Origin: Paenibacillus sp. FSL H8-0332
GTDB lineage: Bacteria; Bacillota; Bacilli; Paenibacillales; Paenibacillaceae
Assembly: GCF_037963835.1 (NCBI RefSeq)
Contig: NZ_CP150145.1
Location: forward strand, 1,612,001 to 1,676,000
DNA: 64,000 bases
Reading direction: 5' to 3'
The notes beneath the pieces are model-generated. The model did no database searches, was not told the DNA's origin, and saw nothing but the letters and a program-made list of their open reading frames with translations. Positions 55,331 to 64,000 of the stretch are shown piece after piece. The translations under genes were made by a program, and so were the position numbers. The first letter of the stretch is position 1; each line of letters opens with the position of its first letter.

Positions 55331-56549
55331 CCTGATTTATGTGATCGGGATCGGTGAGGATGGCGCCGGCGGCCTGACACCGGATAGCTTAAGCATAGTG
55401 AACAACAGCGAGGTGCTGCTGGGCGGCGAGCGGCAATTGAATTTTTTCAGCAGGTATAGAGGGGAGAAAATCGTGCTGCAAGGCGGGCTGAAGCCTTTTA
55501 CAGACAAGCTGGAGGAGGTGTGGCGTGAGCGGCGGACGGTGGTGCTGGCCTCGGGGGACCCGTTCTTTTTTGGAATTGCCGGGTATCTCGTCCGCAGGTT
55601 CGGGCCGGAGCATGTGGAGGTGATCCCCCATTATAGCAGCGTGCAGCTTGCGTTTGCACGGCTGGGGGACAGCTGGCAGGATGCGGAGCTGATCAGTCTG
55701 CACGGTCGTCCCATTCAGGGACTGGCCCAGCGGATCGACGGCAAGCACAAAATCGCCCTGTTGACAGACGAGAACAACACTCCTGCGGTCATTGCCGCAT
55801 ATTTGCGGGAGTTCGGGATGATAGAATATGAGGCGTTTATCTGTGAGCGGCTTGGCGGGGCGGAGGAAGTCTGCCGGTTCTGGACGCTGGAGGAGATGTT
55901 GACCAGGGAGTTCTCAGCGCTTAATGTCGTGATCCTGCGCCATAAGCAGGAGGTCTCTGCTCCTGTGCGGCGCGGATTCGCTTATCCGGACGAGGCATTC
56001 CGGCAGCGTAAGCCGGAGAAAGGCCTGATTACGAAGCGCGAGGTCCGCGCGCTGGTGCTGTCGGAGCTGAACCTGTCCGAGGATGCAGTCGTGTGGGATA
56101 TCGGCTCCGGCTCGGGTGCGGTGGCTGCGGAATGTGCGCGGATCGCCAGACTCGGGAAGGTTTACGCCCTGGAGAAAAGTGCTGAGAATCTGCCAAATAT
56201 GGCAGCGAACCGCTTGAAATTCCGGGCGGATTTCGAAATCATCCAGGAGAAGGCACCGCAGGGATTAGCGGCTTTGCCTGACCCGGACGCGGTCTTCATC
56301 GGCGGCAGCGGCGGTGAGCTGGCGGCTATTATTGCGCAGAGTGCCGCGAGGCTGCGGCCTGGCGGCCGGATTGTGGTTGGGGCGATCACGGTGGAGACGC
56401 TGCATGGCAGCATGGAGGCGCTTAAGGCCGCCGGACTGGCCTGCGAGGTCACGATGCTTCAGGCGTCACGCGGCAAGCCGATTCTCGGCATGACCCGGTT
56501 CGACGGAATGAATCCCGTCTATGTGGTCAGCGGCCGGAAGCTTCATTAA
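55323..56549 (+). CDS. cbiET: Precorrin-6Y/cobalt-precorrin-7 C5,15-methyltransferase (CbiET/CobL)
   Basis: 408 residues. CbiE part ~1-200 (IYVIGIGEDGAGGLTPDS, ASGDPFFFGIAGYL) and CbiT part ~225-408 (VWDIGSGSGAVAAECAR, the SAM site, and GGSGGELAAII). Fused as in CobL. Methylates C5 and C15 and removes the acetate side chain. Overlaps cbiD by 8 bases. Confidence 0.93.
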   Translation: MDNLIYVIGIGEDGAGGLTPDSLSIVNNSEVLLGGERQLNFFSRYRGEKIVLQGGLKPFTDKLEEVWRERRTVVLASGDPFFFGIAGYLVRRFGPEHVEVIPHYSSVQLAFARLGDSWQDAELISLHGRPIQGLAQRIDGKHKIALLTDENNTPAVIAAYLREFGMIEYEAFICERLGGAEEVCRFWTLEEMLTREFSALNVVILRHKQEVSAPVRRGFAYPDEAFRQRKPEKGLITKREVRALVLSELNLSEDAVVWDIGSGSGAVAAECARIARLGKVYALEKSAENLPNMAANRLKFRADFEIIQEKAPQGLAALPDPDAVFIGGSGGELAAIIAQSAARLRPGGRIVVGAITVETLHGSMEALKAAGLACEVTMLQASRGKPILGMTRFDGMNPVYVVSGRKLH

Positions 56550-56580
56550 TCATCAGACAATAACGAAGGAGGAACCCGCA

Positions 56581-57456
56581 ATGAAGACCGATGTAACTTC
56601 GCCGCGTGAGCAGGCTGCGGACGGACAGGAAATATCGTCAGGAGAAGCGGCCGGGACGCTGTGGACAGAAGCAGCGATACAGGCGGCCAGTGCGTTATTT
56701 GACCCGCTGGATGCAGAAGAGCTGGTGCTGGAGGAAAGACTGACTCCCCGGGCGCTCGGAACGTTATACGGCGTAGGCGTCGGCCCCGGCGACCCGGAGC
56801 TAATCACGCTTAAGGCTTGCCGACTGCTGCGGGAATGTCCGGTGATTGCCTACCCGGCCACTAAGAAGGGCGGCAAATCCTACGCCTATGAAATCATTGA
56901 GCTGCATGTAGACCCGCAGGACAAAATCATGCTCGGACTGGTCTTTCCGATGACGAAGGACCCGGAGCTGCTGGCAGGCGGCTGGACCCGAACGGTAGAG
57001 CTGTGCTGGAGAGAGCTGAAGCAGGGCCGGGATGTGGCTTTTGTGACGGAAGGCGATCCTAATCTCTTCAGCACCTTCATTCATCTGTCCCGGCTGATGC
57101 AGGAGCTGCATCCCGGTGTGCCGGTCGTCTCGGTTCCGGGAATTTCCTCGGTGCTGGGCGCGGCGGCCGCGCTGGAGCAGCCCCTGGCAGACGGCAATCA
57201 GCGTGTGGGGATCATCCCGGCTACGGACGACAGGGAGGCGCTTCGAGAAGCACTGCTGCATCATGATACGGTGGTGTTCCTTAAGGTGGCCAAGGTGCTG
57301 GATCTGGTGCTGGATGTGCTGGATGAGCTGGGCTTGTCCGGCCGCGCCTCGGTGGTAACCAAGGTAACCTCCCCCTATGAGACCGTCTGGCGCGATGCGC
57401 GGGACCTGCGGGGCAAGGAAGTGGAGTACCTGAGTCTGATGGTGGTGAGCAAATGA
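56581..57456 (+). CDS. cbiL: Precorrin-2 C20-methyltransferase (CbiL/CobI)
   Basis: 291 residues from the ATG at 56581, with AAGGAGG upstream; the longer frame is not needed. The uroporphyrin-methylase fold motifs GVGVGPGDPELITLKA, FVTEGDPNLFSTF and VPGISSVLGAAA are present. An N-terminal stretch of ~50 residues is not typical. Methylates C20 of cobalt-factor II. Overlaps cbiF by 4 bases. Confidence 0.92.
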   Translation: MKTDVTSPREQAADGQEISSGEAAGTLWTEAAIQAASALFDPLDAEELVLEERLTPRALGTLYGVGVGPGDPELITLKACRLLRECPVIAYPATKKGGKSYAYEIIELHVDPQDKIMLGLVFPMTKDPELLAGGWTRTVELCWRELKQGRDVAFVTEGDPNLFSTFIHLSRLMQELHPGVPVVSVPGISSVLGAAAALEQPLADGNQRVGIIPATDDREALREALLHHDTVVFLKVAKVLDLVLDVLDELGLSGRASVVTKVTSPYETVWRDARDLRGKEVEYLSLMVVSK

Positions 57457-58256
57457 CGAATAAGCTGTTGGAGCCAAAAGTATATATTGTCGGTGCCGGA
57501 CCGGGCGACCCGGAGCTGATCACGGTCAAAGGCAGCCGGATTCTGCGCTCGGCAGATCTGGTGCTGTATGCGGATTCGCTGGTCAGCGAGGAGCTGATCC
57601 GCAGCGCTAAGCCCGGTGCGCAGGTGCTTCGGAGCTCGGGCATGGATCTGGAGCAGCAGGTGGAGCTGATGATGCTTGCTGTGCAGTCCGGTAAAAGCGT
57701 AGCCCGCGTCCACACCGGAGACCCCGCCATGTATGGAGCGATTCTGGAGCAGATGTCGCTGCTGAAGCTATGCGGCGTCGCTTACGAGATTGTGCCTGGC
57801 GTCAGCTCGGTTTTTGCCTCTGCGGCGGCGCTTGGCGCAGAGCTGACCGTGCCGGAGCTGACGCAGACGGTCATTCTGACCCGTGCGGAAGGGCGCACAC
57901 CCGTGCCTGAGCGCGAGCAGCTGCGCAAGCTGGCAGAGCATCACTGCACGGTGGCGCTGTTTCTAAGTGCATCACTGGCTGGTCATGTGAGCAGTGAATT
58001 TCTGGCCGCAGGCTGGAGCCCGGAGACCCCGGTGGCGGTCGTGAAGCGGGCCACTTGGCCGGATCAGCAGATTCTGCGGACAACGGTCGAGAAGCTGGAG
58101 GCGGACCTGCGGGATGCCGGCATCACCATGCATGCCATGATCCTGGCCGGCTGGGCACTGGACCCCGGGCTGACGGACCGCGATCAGCACCGCTCCAAGC
58201 TGTATGACAAGACCTTCACCCACGGCTGCCGGGAAGGAATCGGCTCCGGTGAGTAA
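57453..58256 (+). CDS. cbiF: Precorrin-4 C11-methyltransferase (CbiF/CobM)
   Basis: 267 residues, ATGA overlap. VYIVGAGPGDPELITVKG, RVHTGDPAMYGAI and VPGVSSVFASAAALGAEL are the CobM/CbiF signature. Methylates C11 of cobalt-precorrin-4. Normal length. Confidence 0.94.
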   Translation: MTNKLLEPKVYIVGAGPGDPELITVKGSRILRSADLVLYADSLVSEELIRSAKPGAQVLRSSGMDLEQQVELMMLAVQSGKSVARVHTGDPAMYGAILEQMSLLKLCGVAYEIVPGVSSVFASAAALGAELTVPELTQTVILTRAEGRTPVPEREQLRKLAEHHCTVALFLSASLAGHVSSEFLAAGWSPETPVAVVKRATWPDQQILRTTVEKLEADLRDAGITMHAMILAGWALDPGLTDRDQHRSKLYDKTFTHGCREGIGSGE

Positions 58257-59388
58257 GCGGTATGCGGCTGTTGCCATTACACGCAGTGGGATAGAGCTGG
58301 CTGTGAGGCTCGGCGGGCGGCTTGGCGGGACTGAGGTCTTTGTCTATGCCAAATATAGCGGCGGGCTGGAGGCGCGGAGCGGGGAGATCACTGTTTTTGA
58401 CGGACCGGTCAGAGGGTTGCTTCCCAAGCTGTTCGGGAGCTATGAGGCGGTCATTCTGTTCTTCTCGCTGGGGGCGGCTGTCCGGCTGACGGCTCCGCTG
58501 CTGCAGGATAAAAGAACCGATCCAGCCGTCATCGTCATCGATGAGCGCGGGGAGCATGTCATCAGCATGCTCTCCGGCCATCTCGGCGGAGCAAACAGGC
58601 TGACGCTGGAGATTGCGGAGCTGCTGGGCAGCCATCCGGTGATCACTACAGCTTCGGATGTGCAGGGCACCTTCGCTGTCGATCTGCTGGGCCAAGAGTA
58701 TGGCTGGCGCGCGGACAGCTTCACCCCCATGAAGGGGGTTAGTGCTGCGCTGGTTAACGGGGAGCCGGTGGCTTTTGTGCAGGAGAGCGGGGAACGTGAC
58801 TGGCTGCCGCTAGGTGCTGAGGTGCCGGAGCATGTCTTTATGTTCGCAAGCAGGGCTGAGCTTCGGCATAACGGACGCAGCTTCAGCGCAGCGATTGTGG
58901 TAAGCGACCGGGTGGCGGCGGAACCGGAGGAGGACGCACCGGCAGATACTGCTCTGGCCGAGTACACTGTAGTGTATCGCCCCCGCAGTCTGGTGCTTGG
59001 ACTCGGCTGCAACCGCGGGACGTCTGCGGAAGAGCTGGAAGCCGTGGTCCTGCACACTCTGAATGAGCTTCATCTGTCGCTCCATAGTGTGCGGAATGTG
59101 GCGACGGCCGGGATCAAGGGGGATGAAGCAGGACTCTTGGCCTTGTGTGCTAAATACAACTGGGAGCTGGTTCTGTACACCCCGGAGCAGCTAAATACAG
59201 TAGAGCTGGACCATCCGTCTGAAGTGGTGTTCAGGGCAACGGGGGCTTACGGTGTCTGTGAACCTGCTGCGCTGTTGTCCTCAGGTGCGCATTCGCTCCT
59301 GCAGCCTAAGCTCAAGAGCGGCAATGTGACCATCGCCGTAGCCCGGATTGTCTATCCCGGAGAGAAGGAGGGGAGCAGCGGTGAATGA
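58249..59388 (+). CDS. cbiG: CbiG, cobalt-precorrin-5A hydrolase
   Basis: 379 residues from the GTG at 58249 (GGAAGGA upstream), overlapping the cbiF end by 8 bases. N-domain LFGSYEAVILFFSLGAAVR, core VIDERGEHVISMLSGHLGGANRL and ITTASDVQGTFAVD, and a C-terminal CbiG_C domain (LVLGLGCNRGTSAEEL). Opens the ring-A acetolactone and releases acetaldehyde. The next gene overlaps by 8 bases. Confidence 0.92.
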   Translation: MSKRYAAVAITRSGIELAVRLGGRLGGTEVFVYAKYSGGLEARSGEITVFDGPVRGLLPKLFGSYEAVILFFSLGAAVRLTAPLLQDKRTDPAVIVIDERGEHVISMLSGHLGGANRLTLEIAELLGSHPVITTASDVQGTFAVDLLGQEYGWRADSFTPMKGVSAALVNGEPVAFVQESGERDWLPLGAEVPEHVFMFASRAELRHNGRSFSAAIVVSDRVAAEPEEDAPADTALAEYTVVYRPRSLVLGLGCNRGTSAEELEAVVLHTLNELHLSLHSVRNVATAGIKGDEAGLLALCAKYNWELVLYTPEQLNTVELDHPSEVVFRATGAYGVCEPAALLSSGAHSLLQPKLKSGNVTIAVARIVYPGEKEGSSGE

Positions 59389-60916
59389 TTCAAGGAATGT
59401 AGCTGGGTATGAAAAAGAGCCTGGATCAGCCCCACGGGAGCCGCAGGCGCGTCCCCGCCTGGTCATCGCAGGCACAGGCAGCGGCTCAGGCAAAACAACG
59501 GTCACGCTGGGGCTGATGCGTGCTTTTGCCCGGCGGGGCCTGAAGGTTCAGGGCTTCAAATGCGGCCCTGACTATATCGATCCCGCCTATCACAGTGCGG
59601 TCACAGATCGTCCCTCGCGCAACCTGGACTCTTGGATGACTTCAAGCGCCTATCTGCAGGAGTATTTCCTGCAGGCTTCGGCAGAGGCCGACTTGTCCGT
59701 CATTGAGGGCGTCATGGGGCTGTATGACGGCAAGGAGGATACGGCACTGACCGGATCAACGGCGGAGATCGCCATCCTGACCGCCAGTCCTGTGCTGCTG
59801 GTGGTCGATGTCCGCAGCATGGGCCGCAGTGCTGCGGCGATTGTGCTGGGCTTCCGGCAGCTGGAGCCGCAGGTGCGGATTGCCGCCGTTCTGGTGAACC
59901 GCTGCGGCAGCGAGGGTCACTACCGGTTAGTTAAGGCGGCCATTGAAGCAGCCTGCGGGATTCCCGTGATCGGCTGGCTCCCCCGCGACAGCGGACTGGA
60001 CATCCCGGAGCGGCATCTGGGCTTGCTGCCCGCAGTGGAGCGCGGGGAGCTTGCGCCCTTGTTCGACCGTGCCGCCGACATGCTGGAGCAAGGCACGGAT
60101 CTGGAGCGGCTGCTGGAGCTTGCAGCTGCCGCGCCTGCTGTGCGGGAGATGCTTGCGGCTGGGGATGACCAGGGTAATCCTGCCGGGCAGATAATACATA
60201 AGACACAGACAGGCCCGGTGGAGTCTGGCCCGGTCATTGCCGTCGCCCGGGACGCGGCGTTCAACTTCTACTACGCCGATAATCTGGAGCTGCTCGCACG
60301 TGAAGGTGCTAGGCTGGTTTACTTCAGCCCGCTCAGAGGTGAAGGCATTCCGCCGGAAGCCGATGGCATCTATATTGGCGGCGGCTTCCCGGAAGAATTC
60401 GCGGCGGTGATTGCCGCGAACCAGCTTTTCCTCGGCGGACTGAGGTCTGCCGCAGCTGCCGGAATGCCGCTGTATGCGGAGTGCGGCGGCTACATGGTGC
60501 TGGCCCGCAGCCTGACCGACCGCACCGGTGCGGCGCATGAGATGGCCGGAATCGTTCCGGCACATACCGTGATGCAGGAACGCCGGGCGGCACTCGGGTA
60601 TCGTGAAGTTACGGCAATTCACGACTGTCTGCTGCTGAAGCAGGGCGAGCGTCTGCGCGGCCATGAATTTCATTACTCCGTCATGAGCTATCCTGAGGGG
60701 GCAGACCGGACCTATGCCTATGAGAGTAAGGGCAGAGGGGGGAGCCAGCCGGAAGGCTACATCAACGGCAGCATCATGGCTGCTTATGTGCATATCCATC
60801 TGGCCTCCCATCTCCCGGCAGCAGCCCGGCTTGTAGCAGCCTGCCGGGCCTATCGAGACCGCAAACAGACTATGCAGCAACACGATCCCGATTCTTGCAA
60901 ACAACAAATGGAATAA
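59381..60916 (+). CDS. cbiA: Cobyrinate a,c-diamide synthase (CbiA/CobB)
   Basis: 511 residues from the GTG at 59381 (AAGGAGG upstream), overlapping the cbiG end by 8 bases. P-loop GTGSGSGKTT, GFKCGPDYIDPAYH, and a C-terminal glutamine-amidotransferase domain with the Cys in YAECGGYMVL and GHEFHYS. Uses glutamine and ATP to amidate the a and c side chains. Last gene of the operon. No CbiP, CbiB, CobS or CobU follow. Confidence 0.94.
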   Translation: MNDSRNVAGYEKEPGSAPREPQARPRLVIAGTGSGSGKTTVTLGLMRAFARRGLKVQGFKCGPDYIDPAYHSAVTDRPSRNLDSWMTSSAYLQEYFLQASAEADLSVIEGVMGLYDGKEDTALTGSTAEIAILTASPVLLVVDVRSMGRSAAAIVLGFRQLEPQVRIAAVLVNRCGSEGHYRLVKAAIEAACGIPVIGWLPRDSGLDIPERHLGLLPAVERGELAPLFDRAADMLEQGTDLERLLELAAAAPAVREMLAAGDDQGNPAGQIIHKTQTGPVESGPVIAVARDAAFNFYYADNLELLAREGARLVYFSPLRGEGIPPEADGIYIGGGFPEEFAAVIAANQLFLGGLRSAAAAGMPLYAECGGYMVLARSLTDRTGAAHEMAGIVPAHTVMQERRAALGYREVTAIHDCLLLKQGERLRGHEFHYSVMSYPEGADRTYAYESKGRGGSQPEGYINGSIMAAYVHIHLASHLPAAARLVAACRAYRDRKQTMQQHDPDSCKQQME

Positions 60917-60940
60917 CGAATCTACCATATGTCAACCGCT

Positions 60941-60969
60941 TGTCATACGTATAAGAGCCACGTATAATA
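60941..60969 (+). promoter_or_regulatory. SigA-type promoter of the fructokinase gene
   Basis: TTGTCA (60941-60946) and TATAAT (60964-60969) with 17-bp spacing. A palindrome GGCTGATCAGCC (61001-61012) follows in the ~145-nt leader and could be an operator. Confidence 0.75.
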
Positions 60970-61122
60970 GGGCAAGAGAACGCTTTATTACCGCGCTCGG
61001 GCTGATCAGCCGGTTAGTTCTAGCGCAGGAAACTATCATTGTATTTATCGTATCTCAGGAATCTATCGAAATTATCAGTAGCAACAGCATATGGATGCAT
61101 CAGGAGAAGGGGGAACACTGCA

Positions 61123-62004
61123 GTGAAATTGTTGGGAGCGATTGAAGCAGGGGGAACGAAGTTTGTATGCGGTATCGGGAATGAGGACGGGACGATTATC
61201 GACCGGGTGAGCTTTCCGACTGCCACTCCTCAAGAGACTATGAGCCAGGTAATGGATTATTTCAGCGGAAAATCCGTGGAGGCTATCGGCATCGGTTCAT
61301 TCGGACCGATTGATCCCGTTATTGGCAGCCCCACCTATGGATATATTACAACCACACCGAAGCCCCATTGGGGCGGGTATAATCTGGTGGGAGCCGTGGA
61401 GGAGCAATTCCAGGTTCCGATCGGCTTCGATACAGATGTGAACGGCGCGGCGCTGGGCGAATACACCTGGGGGGCAGCGCAAGGTCTGGATAGCTGCCTC
61501 TATATCACGGTAGGTACCGGGATTGGTGCCGGTGCTGTGGTGGGCGGGAAGCTGGTTCACGGGCTGTCCCACCCGGAGATGGGCCATATTCTGGTCCGTC
61601 GTCATCCCGAGGACCACTACGAAGGCTTCTGCCCTTATCACGGCGATTGCCTGGAGGGTCTGGCAGCGGGTCCGGCCATCGGCAAGCGCTGGGGTAAGCC
61701 GGCGGGCGAGCTGTCTGCGGATCATCCGGCCTGGGCGATGGAGGCCCACTATCTGGCCCATGCGCTTATGAACTATGTGCTGATCCTCTCTCCGCAGAAG
61801 ATCGTAATGGGCGGCGGTGTGATGAAGCAGAGCCAGCTTTTCCCGCTGATCCATGCCAAGCTGCAGGAGCTGCTCGGCGGATATGTGCAGCATCCGGCGC
61901 TCAATGAAGAGATTGGCAGCTATATTGTGTCTCCGCAGCTTGGAGATAACGCCGGTCTGTCGGGTGCACTGGGTCTGGCCAAGCTGGCTTTGGACCGCAA
62001 GTAG
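61123..62004 (+). CDS. ROK-family fructokinase
   Basis: 293 residues from the GTG at 61123, which follows AGGAGAAGGGGG. N-terminal GAIEAGGTKFVCGIG is the phosphate site. DVNGAALGEYTWGAA with VGTGIGAGAVVGGK, and the zinc-site region HPEMGHILV then CPYHGDCLEGLAAGPAI, match the fructokinase branch of the ROK family. Phosphorylates fructose. Cytoplasmic. Confidence 0.88.
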   Translation: MKLLGAIEAGGTKFVCGIGNEDGTIIDRVSFPTATPQETMSQVMDYFSGKSVEAIGIGSFGPIDPVIGSPTYGYITTTPKPHWGGYNLVGAVEEQFQVPIGFDTDVNGAALGEYTWGAAQGLDSCLYITVGTGIGAGAVVGGKLVHGLSHPEMGHILVRRHPEDHYEGFCPYHGDCLEGLAAGPAIGKRWGKPAGELSADHPAWAMEAHYLAHALMNYVLILSPQKIVMGGGVMKQSQLFPLIHAKLQELLGGYVQHPALNEEIGSYIVSPQLGDNAGLSGALGLAKLALDRK

Positions 62005-62024
62005 GATCTCCTGTCAAAAAGACA

Positions 62025-62122
62025 TTGACTGTTTCGTAATATATGGTATTCTAGGTTTTAACAGTATAGCATTTAAGAGGAAGCACCTCTTTCACGAATT
62101 TCGTGGGAGAGGTGCTTTTTTT
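62025..62122 (+). promoter_or_regulatory. Promoter with immediate terminator hairpin
   Basis: TTGACT (62025-62030), 16 bp, TATTCT (62047-62052), then a hairpin: AAGCACCTCT pairs with AGAGGTGCTT, with an inner TCACGAA/TTCGTG stem, ending in seven T near 62122. The hairpin may be the terminator of the fructokinase gene, or an attenuated leader of the next gene. Confidence 0.6.
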
Positions 62123-62170
62123 GCGTTCAAATATCATGCGTACTGTAAGACGACGAAAGTAGGGATTCAT

Positions 62171-63187
62171 ATGCAGATCGTATTTATGAACCGTTTGTGC
62201 AGAAGATCAGGAGTGGACGGGGAGGTTTTTGCCCAGCTGTGGATTGGAGAGGAAGAGGGGCAGTGGCGTCTTGGCTGGCGTGATTTCTCCGGCGAACAAG
62301 AGACGGGCGACAGCCTGTGGTATGAAGGCGGATCATGGAATGAGATGCTCTGTGTATACCGGCACGAGCTTGCCGTGAAGATGGGGGATGGCTACCGCCC
62401 GCTGATTGACGGGGTATTTCATGACGAGGATAACCTCAGCAGCCGCAGCCAGGAGCAGCTTAAGCTGCAGTATTACAGTGAGCAATACGGGAATGAAGCC
62501 ATCTTCGAGGAGCTATGCTCCTGGCGCAGAGGGAAGGCCTCCAGCGAACGGAAGGCACCTTATATCCTGGCCAGCAACCGTCTGCTGCGCATGATCAGCG
62601 CGTTTCTTCCCCGCACGGAGGAGGAGCTGCTGCAGCTTCCGGGTGTCGGTGAAGGCAAAGCCTCACAATATGGAGCGGACTGGCTCAGCATCACCGCGGC
62701 GGCTGAGCGTGAGCATGATTTTCCGCTAAGCTGGGTGAATCATGCCATTGACGAAGAGAGCTTTGTATCCTGGCATTATAAGCAGAAGGAGCTTAAGTAC
62801 AAGAAGCAGCTGGAGCGGCTGAGACTGCGGCGTGTTCTGTTACAAGGGATCGAAGAGGATCAAGGGATGGAGCAGCTTAGAGTGCTTAGCGGAGTTTCCC
62901 GCCGTGAAGTGCTTGAAGTGGTAGAGGAGCTGGAGAAGGACGGCTACTCGGCCGAGAAGCTCATTGCCCTGGAGCTGAGCGAAGTGAGCCCCGAAGAACA
63001 GAACAATATTTGGACCGCCTATGAACTGATCGGCGACAACTTCCTGAAGCCTGTCCTCTACAAAGCTTACGGCGACAACTTCGTTCCTGCTGACGGACTC
63101 GATCTGTATTACGAACGCCTGCGGCTGATCCGCATCCGTTTCCGGCGTGAGCATCCGGCGGTGGTAGGGATGGTCACGCCTCAATAA
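62171..63187 (+). CDS. HRDC-domain protein
   Basis: 338 residues from the ATG at 62171 (AGGGA upstream); the long upstream ORF overlaps the fructokinase frame and is not used. An HRDC domain lies at ~130-195 (ASSERKAPYILASNRLLRMI, LPGVGEGKASQYGADWL). The C-terminal ~130 residues are helical with a likely winged helix (RREVLEVVEELEKDGYSAEKL). The N-terminal domain is unknown. There is no helicase or nuclease domain. HRDC domains bind nucleic acid, but the specific role is unknown. Confidence 0.8.
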   Translation: MQIVFMNRLCRRSGVDGEVFAQLWIGEEEGQWRLGWRDFSGEQETGDSLWYEGGSWNEMLCVYRHELAVKMGDGYRPLIDGVFHDEDNLSSRSQEQLKLQYYSEQYGNEAIFEELCSWRRGKASSERKAPYILASNRLLRMISAFLPRTEEELLQLPGVGEGKASQYGADWLSITAAAEREHDFPLSWVNHAIDEESFVSWHYKQKELKYKKQLERLRLRRVLLQGIEEDQGMEQLRVLSGVSRREVLEVVEELEKDGYSAEKLIALELSEVSPEEQNNIWTAYELIGDNFLKPVLYKAYGDNFVPADGLDLYYERLRLIRIRFRREHPAVVGMVTPQ

Positions 63188-63289
63188 TTATTGAGGGGTG
63201 ACGGCCTGCATCAGCTTCAATCCGGCGGTCCTGATGACCTGAACTCCTGGGCAGCGCGCAGACGCATTACATAACGGTGACATATCAAA

Positions 63290-63342
63290 AAGACGAAGGC
63301 TCTCCGAGTCCCGGAATAGCCGGGTATACGGTGCCTTCGTCC
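63290..63342 (-). terminator. Intrinsic terminator of the CorA gene (minus strand)
   Basis: GACGAAGGC (63292-63300) pairs with GCCTTCGTC (63333-63341). On the minus strand the stem is followed by TTTTTGA. Confidence 0.7.
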
Positions 63343-63363
63343 TTCGTATTCGTCCGCTCTGCT

Positions 63364-64000
63364 TCATAGCCACTCCTTCTTACGGAAGATAATGAGCATT
63401 CCGCAGCCTAACGTCACCATGACGGCAATGACGCCATAGTAGCCGTACTCGGTGTGAATCTCCGGTATATTGTCAAAGTTCATGCCGTAGATCCCGGTAA
63501 TCACGGTCAGCGGCATGAATATGGTAGTAATCGCTGTAAATACTCTCATGATTTCATTGGCGCGGTTAGCAATACTGGACTGATAAGCTTCACGTAAGTT
63601 GCCCATGAGATCGCGGTACGTTTCGAAGGTTTCAGAGATCTTTACCGCATTCTCGTAGATATCGCTGAAATACTTCTGCAGCTGATCGTCAATCAGGCGA
63701 AGATCCTTTTTGTTGAGCGTGTTGATAACTTCCTTCTGCGGGCCGAGCATCTTCTTCAGCCAGAGAATCTCACTGCGCAGACCGATGATCTCACTCAGAT
63801 GCGATTTCTTGGTATGCATGAGGATGTCTTCCTCCAGCTTCTCAATCCGCGCTTCAATCCGGTCACCGACCGAGAAGAAGTTGTCGACAACGAGGTCGAT
63901 CAGCAGATACAGGAAGCGGTCAGGCGTATTGACCTCCTGCTCCCACAGTACGGGCTTCAGGACACGCAGCTCATGGATCTTCTGCTTCGTAACGGTAATA
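63364..64000 (-). CDS. corA: CorA-family magnesium/divalent-cation transporter (5' partial)
   Basis: The frame runs past base 64000, so the N-terminus is outside the window; an internal ATG at 63819 is not the start. At least 212 residues are visible. A long cytoplasmic helix (KISETFETYRDLMGNLREAY) leads to TM1 and the GMN motif (GIYGMNFDNIP), then TM2 (GYYGVIAVMVTLGCGMLIIF), and ends with a basic KKEWL. Pentameric channel for Mg2+ or other divalent ions. A terminator follows at 63290-63342. Confidence 0.9.
   Translation of the reverse strand, partial: ITVTKQKIHELRVLKPVLWEQEVNTPDRFLYLLIDLVVDNFFSVGDRIEARIEKLEEDILMHTKKSHLSEIIGLRSEILWLKKMLGPQKEVINTLNKKDLRLIDDQLQKYFSDIYENAVKISETFETYRDLMGNLREAYQSSIANRANEIMRVFTAITTIFMPLTVITGIYGMNFDNIPEIHTEYGYYGVIAVMVTLGCGMLIIFRKKEWL

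Noticed and set aside
61853..62170. N-terminal extension of the HRDC protein into the fructokinase gene
   Set aside because: It overlaps the fructokinase coding region in another frame and runs across a promoter and terminator; the ATG at 62171 is better supported.

Overview
The window reads as chromosome from a spore-forming, low-to-mid GC Gram-positive of the Paenibacillus type. The grounds are strong Shine-Dalgarno sites, many GTG starts, CotF-like spore coat proteins, a Spo0E-family phosphatase, Sec-secreted RHS and fibronectin type III (FN3) proteins, a B. megaterium-style cobalamin operon and SigA-type promoters. No rRNA, tRNA, CRISPR array, transposase or phage gene was seen.

Region 1 (1-19450) is a secreted polymorphic-toxin locus on the plus strand. 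Two FN3/cohesin-like surface proteins (the first cut by the window edge) and two small membrane-anchored repeat proteins precede a 3233-residue RHS/YD-repeat protein with an unidentified C-terminal toxin. After it come a likely cognate immunity gene, a small Cys-pair protein, an Imm53-type gene and a pentapeptide-repeat gene in AT-rich DNA.

Region 2 (19568-29713) is redox and anaerobic metabolism. A Crp/Fnr regulator is divergent from a LUD-domain protein. A CitB-type response regulator and a CitA/DcuS-type kinase flank a lipoprotein fumarate-reductase-like flavoprotein and an FMN-binding lipoprotein, and a second lipoprotein flavoprotein follows. Both flavoprotein genes have the same 26-bp promoter-proximal box with a Crp/Fnr-like dyad.

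Region 3 (29836-45874) is mixed housekeeping and accessory: a DAO-type oxidase, spore coat proteins, an Lrp regulator with an aminotransferase, a Spo0E-like protein, an internally deleted hydrolase pseudogene, a chemoreceptor, methyltransferases, an ATP:cob(I)alamin adenosyltransferase with an RluA pseudouridine synthase, a stand-alone 5'-3' exonuclease, a deformylase, and a GH51 arabinofuranosidase with a striking dyad operator. A 51-bp minisatellite lies before an ArsR-type regulator.

Region 4 (45978-60916) is an anaerobic-type cobalamin operon. A SigA-like promoter and cobalamin riboswitch lead into the cobalt ECF transporter cbiMNQO, then a CbiH-nitrite-reductase-like-CbiX fusion with a His-rich tail, cbiJ, cbiC, cbiD, cbiET, cbiL, cbiF, cbiG and cbiA. 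Many junctions overlap by 4-8 bases, which suggests translational coupling. The late steps (CbiP, CbiB, CobU/S) are not here; the adenosyltransferase is 8 kb upstream.

Region 5 (60941-64000) holds a ROK fructokinase, an HRDC-domain protein and a CorA-type transporter truncated by the window end.
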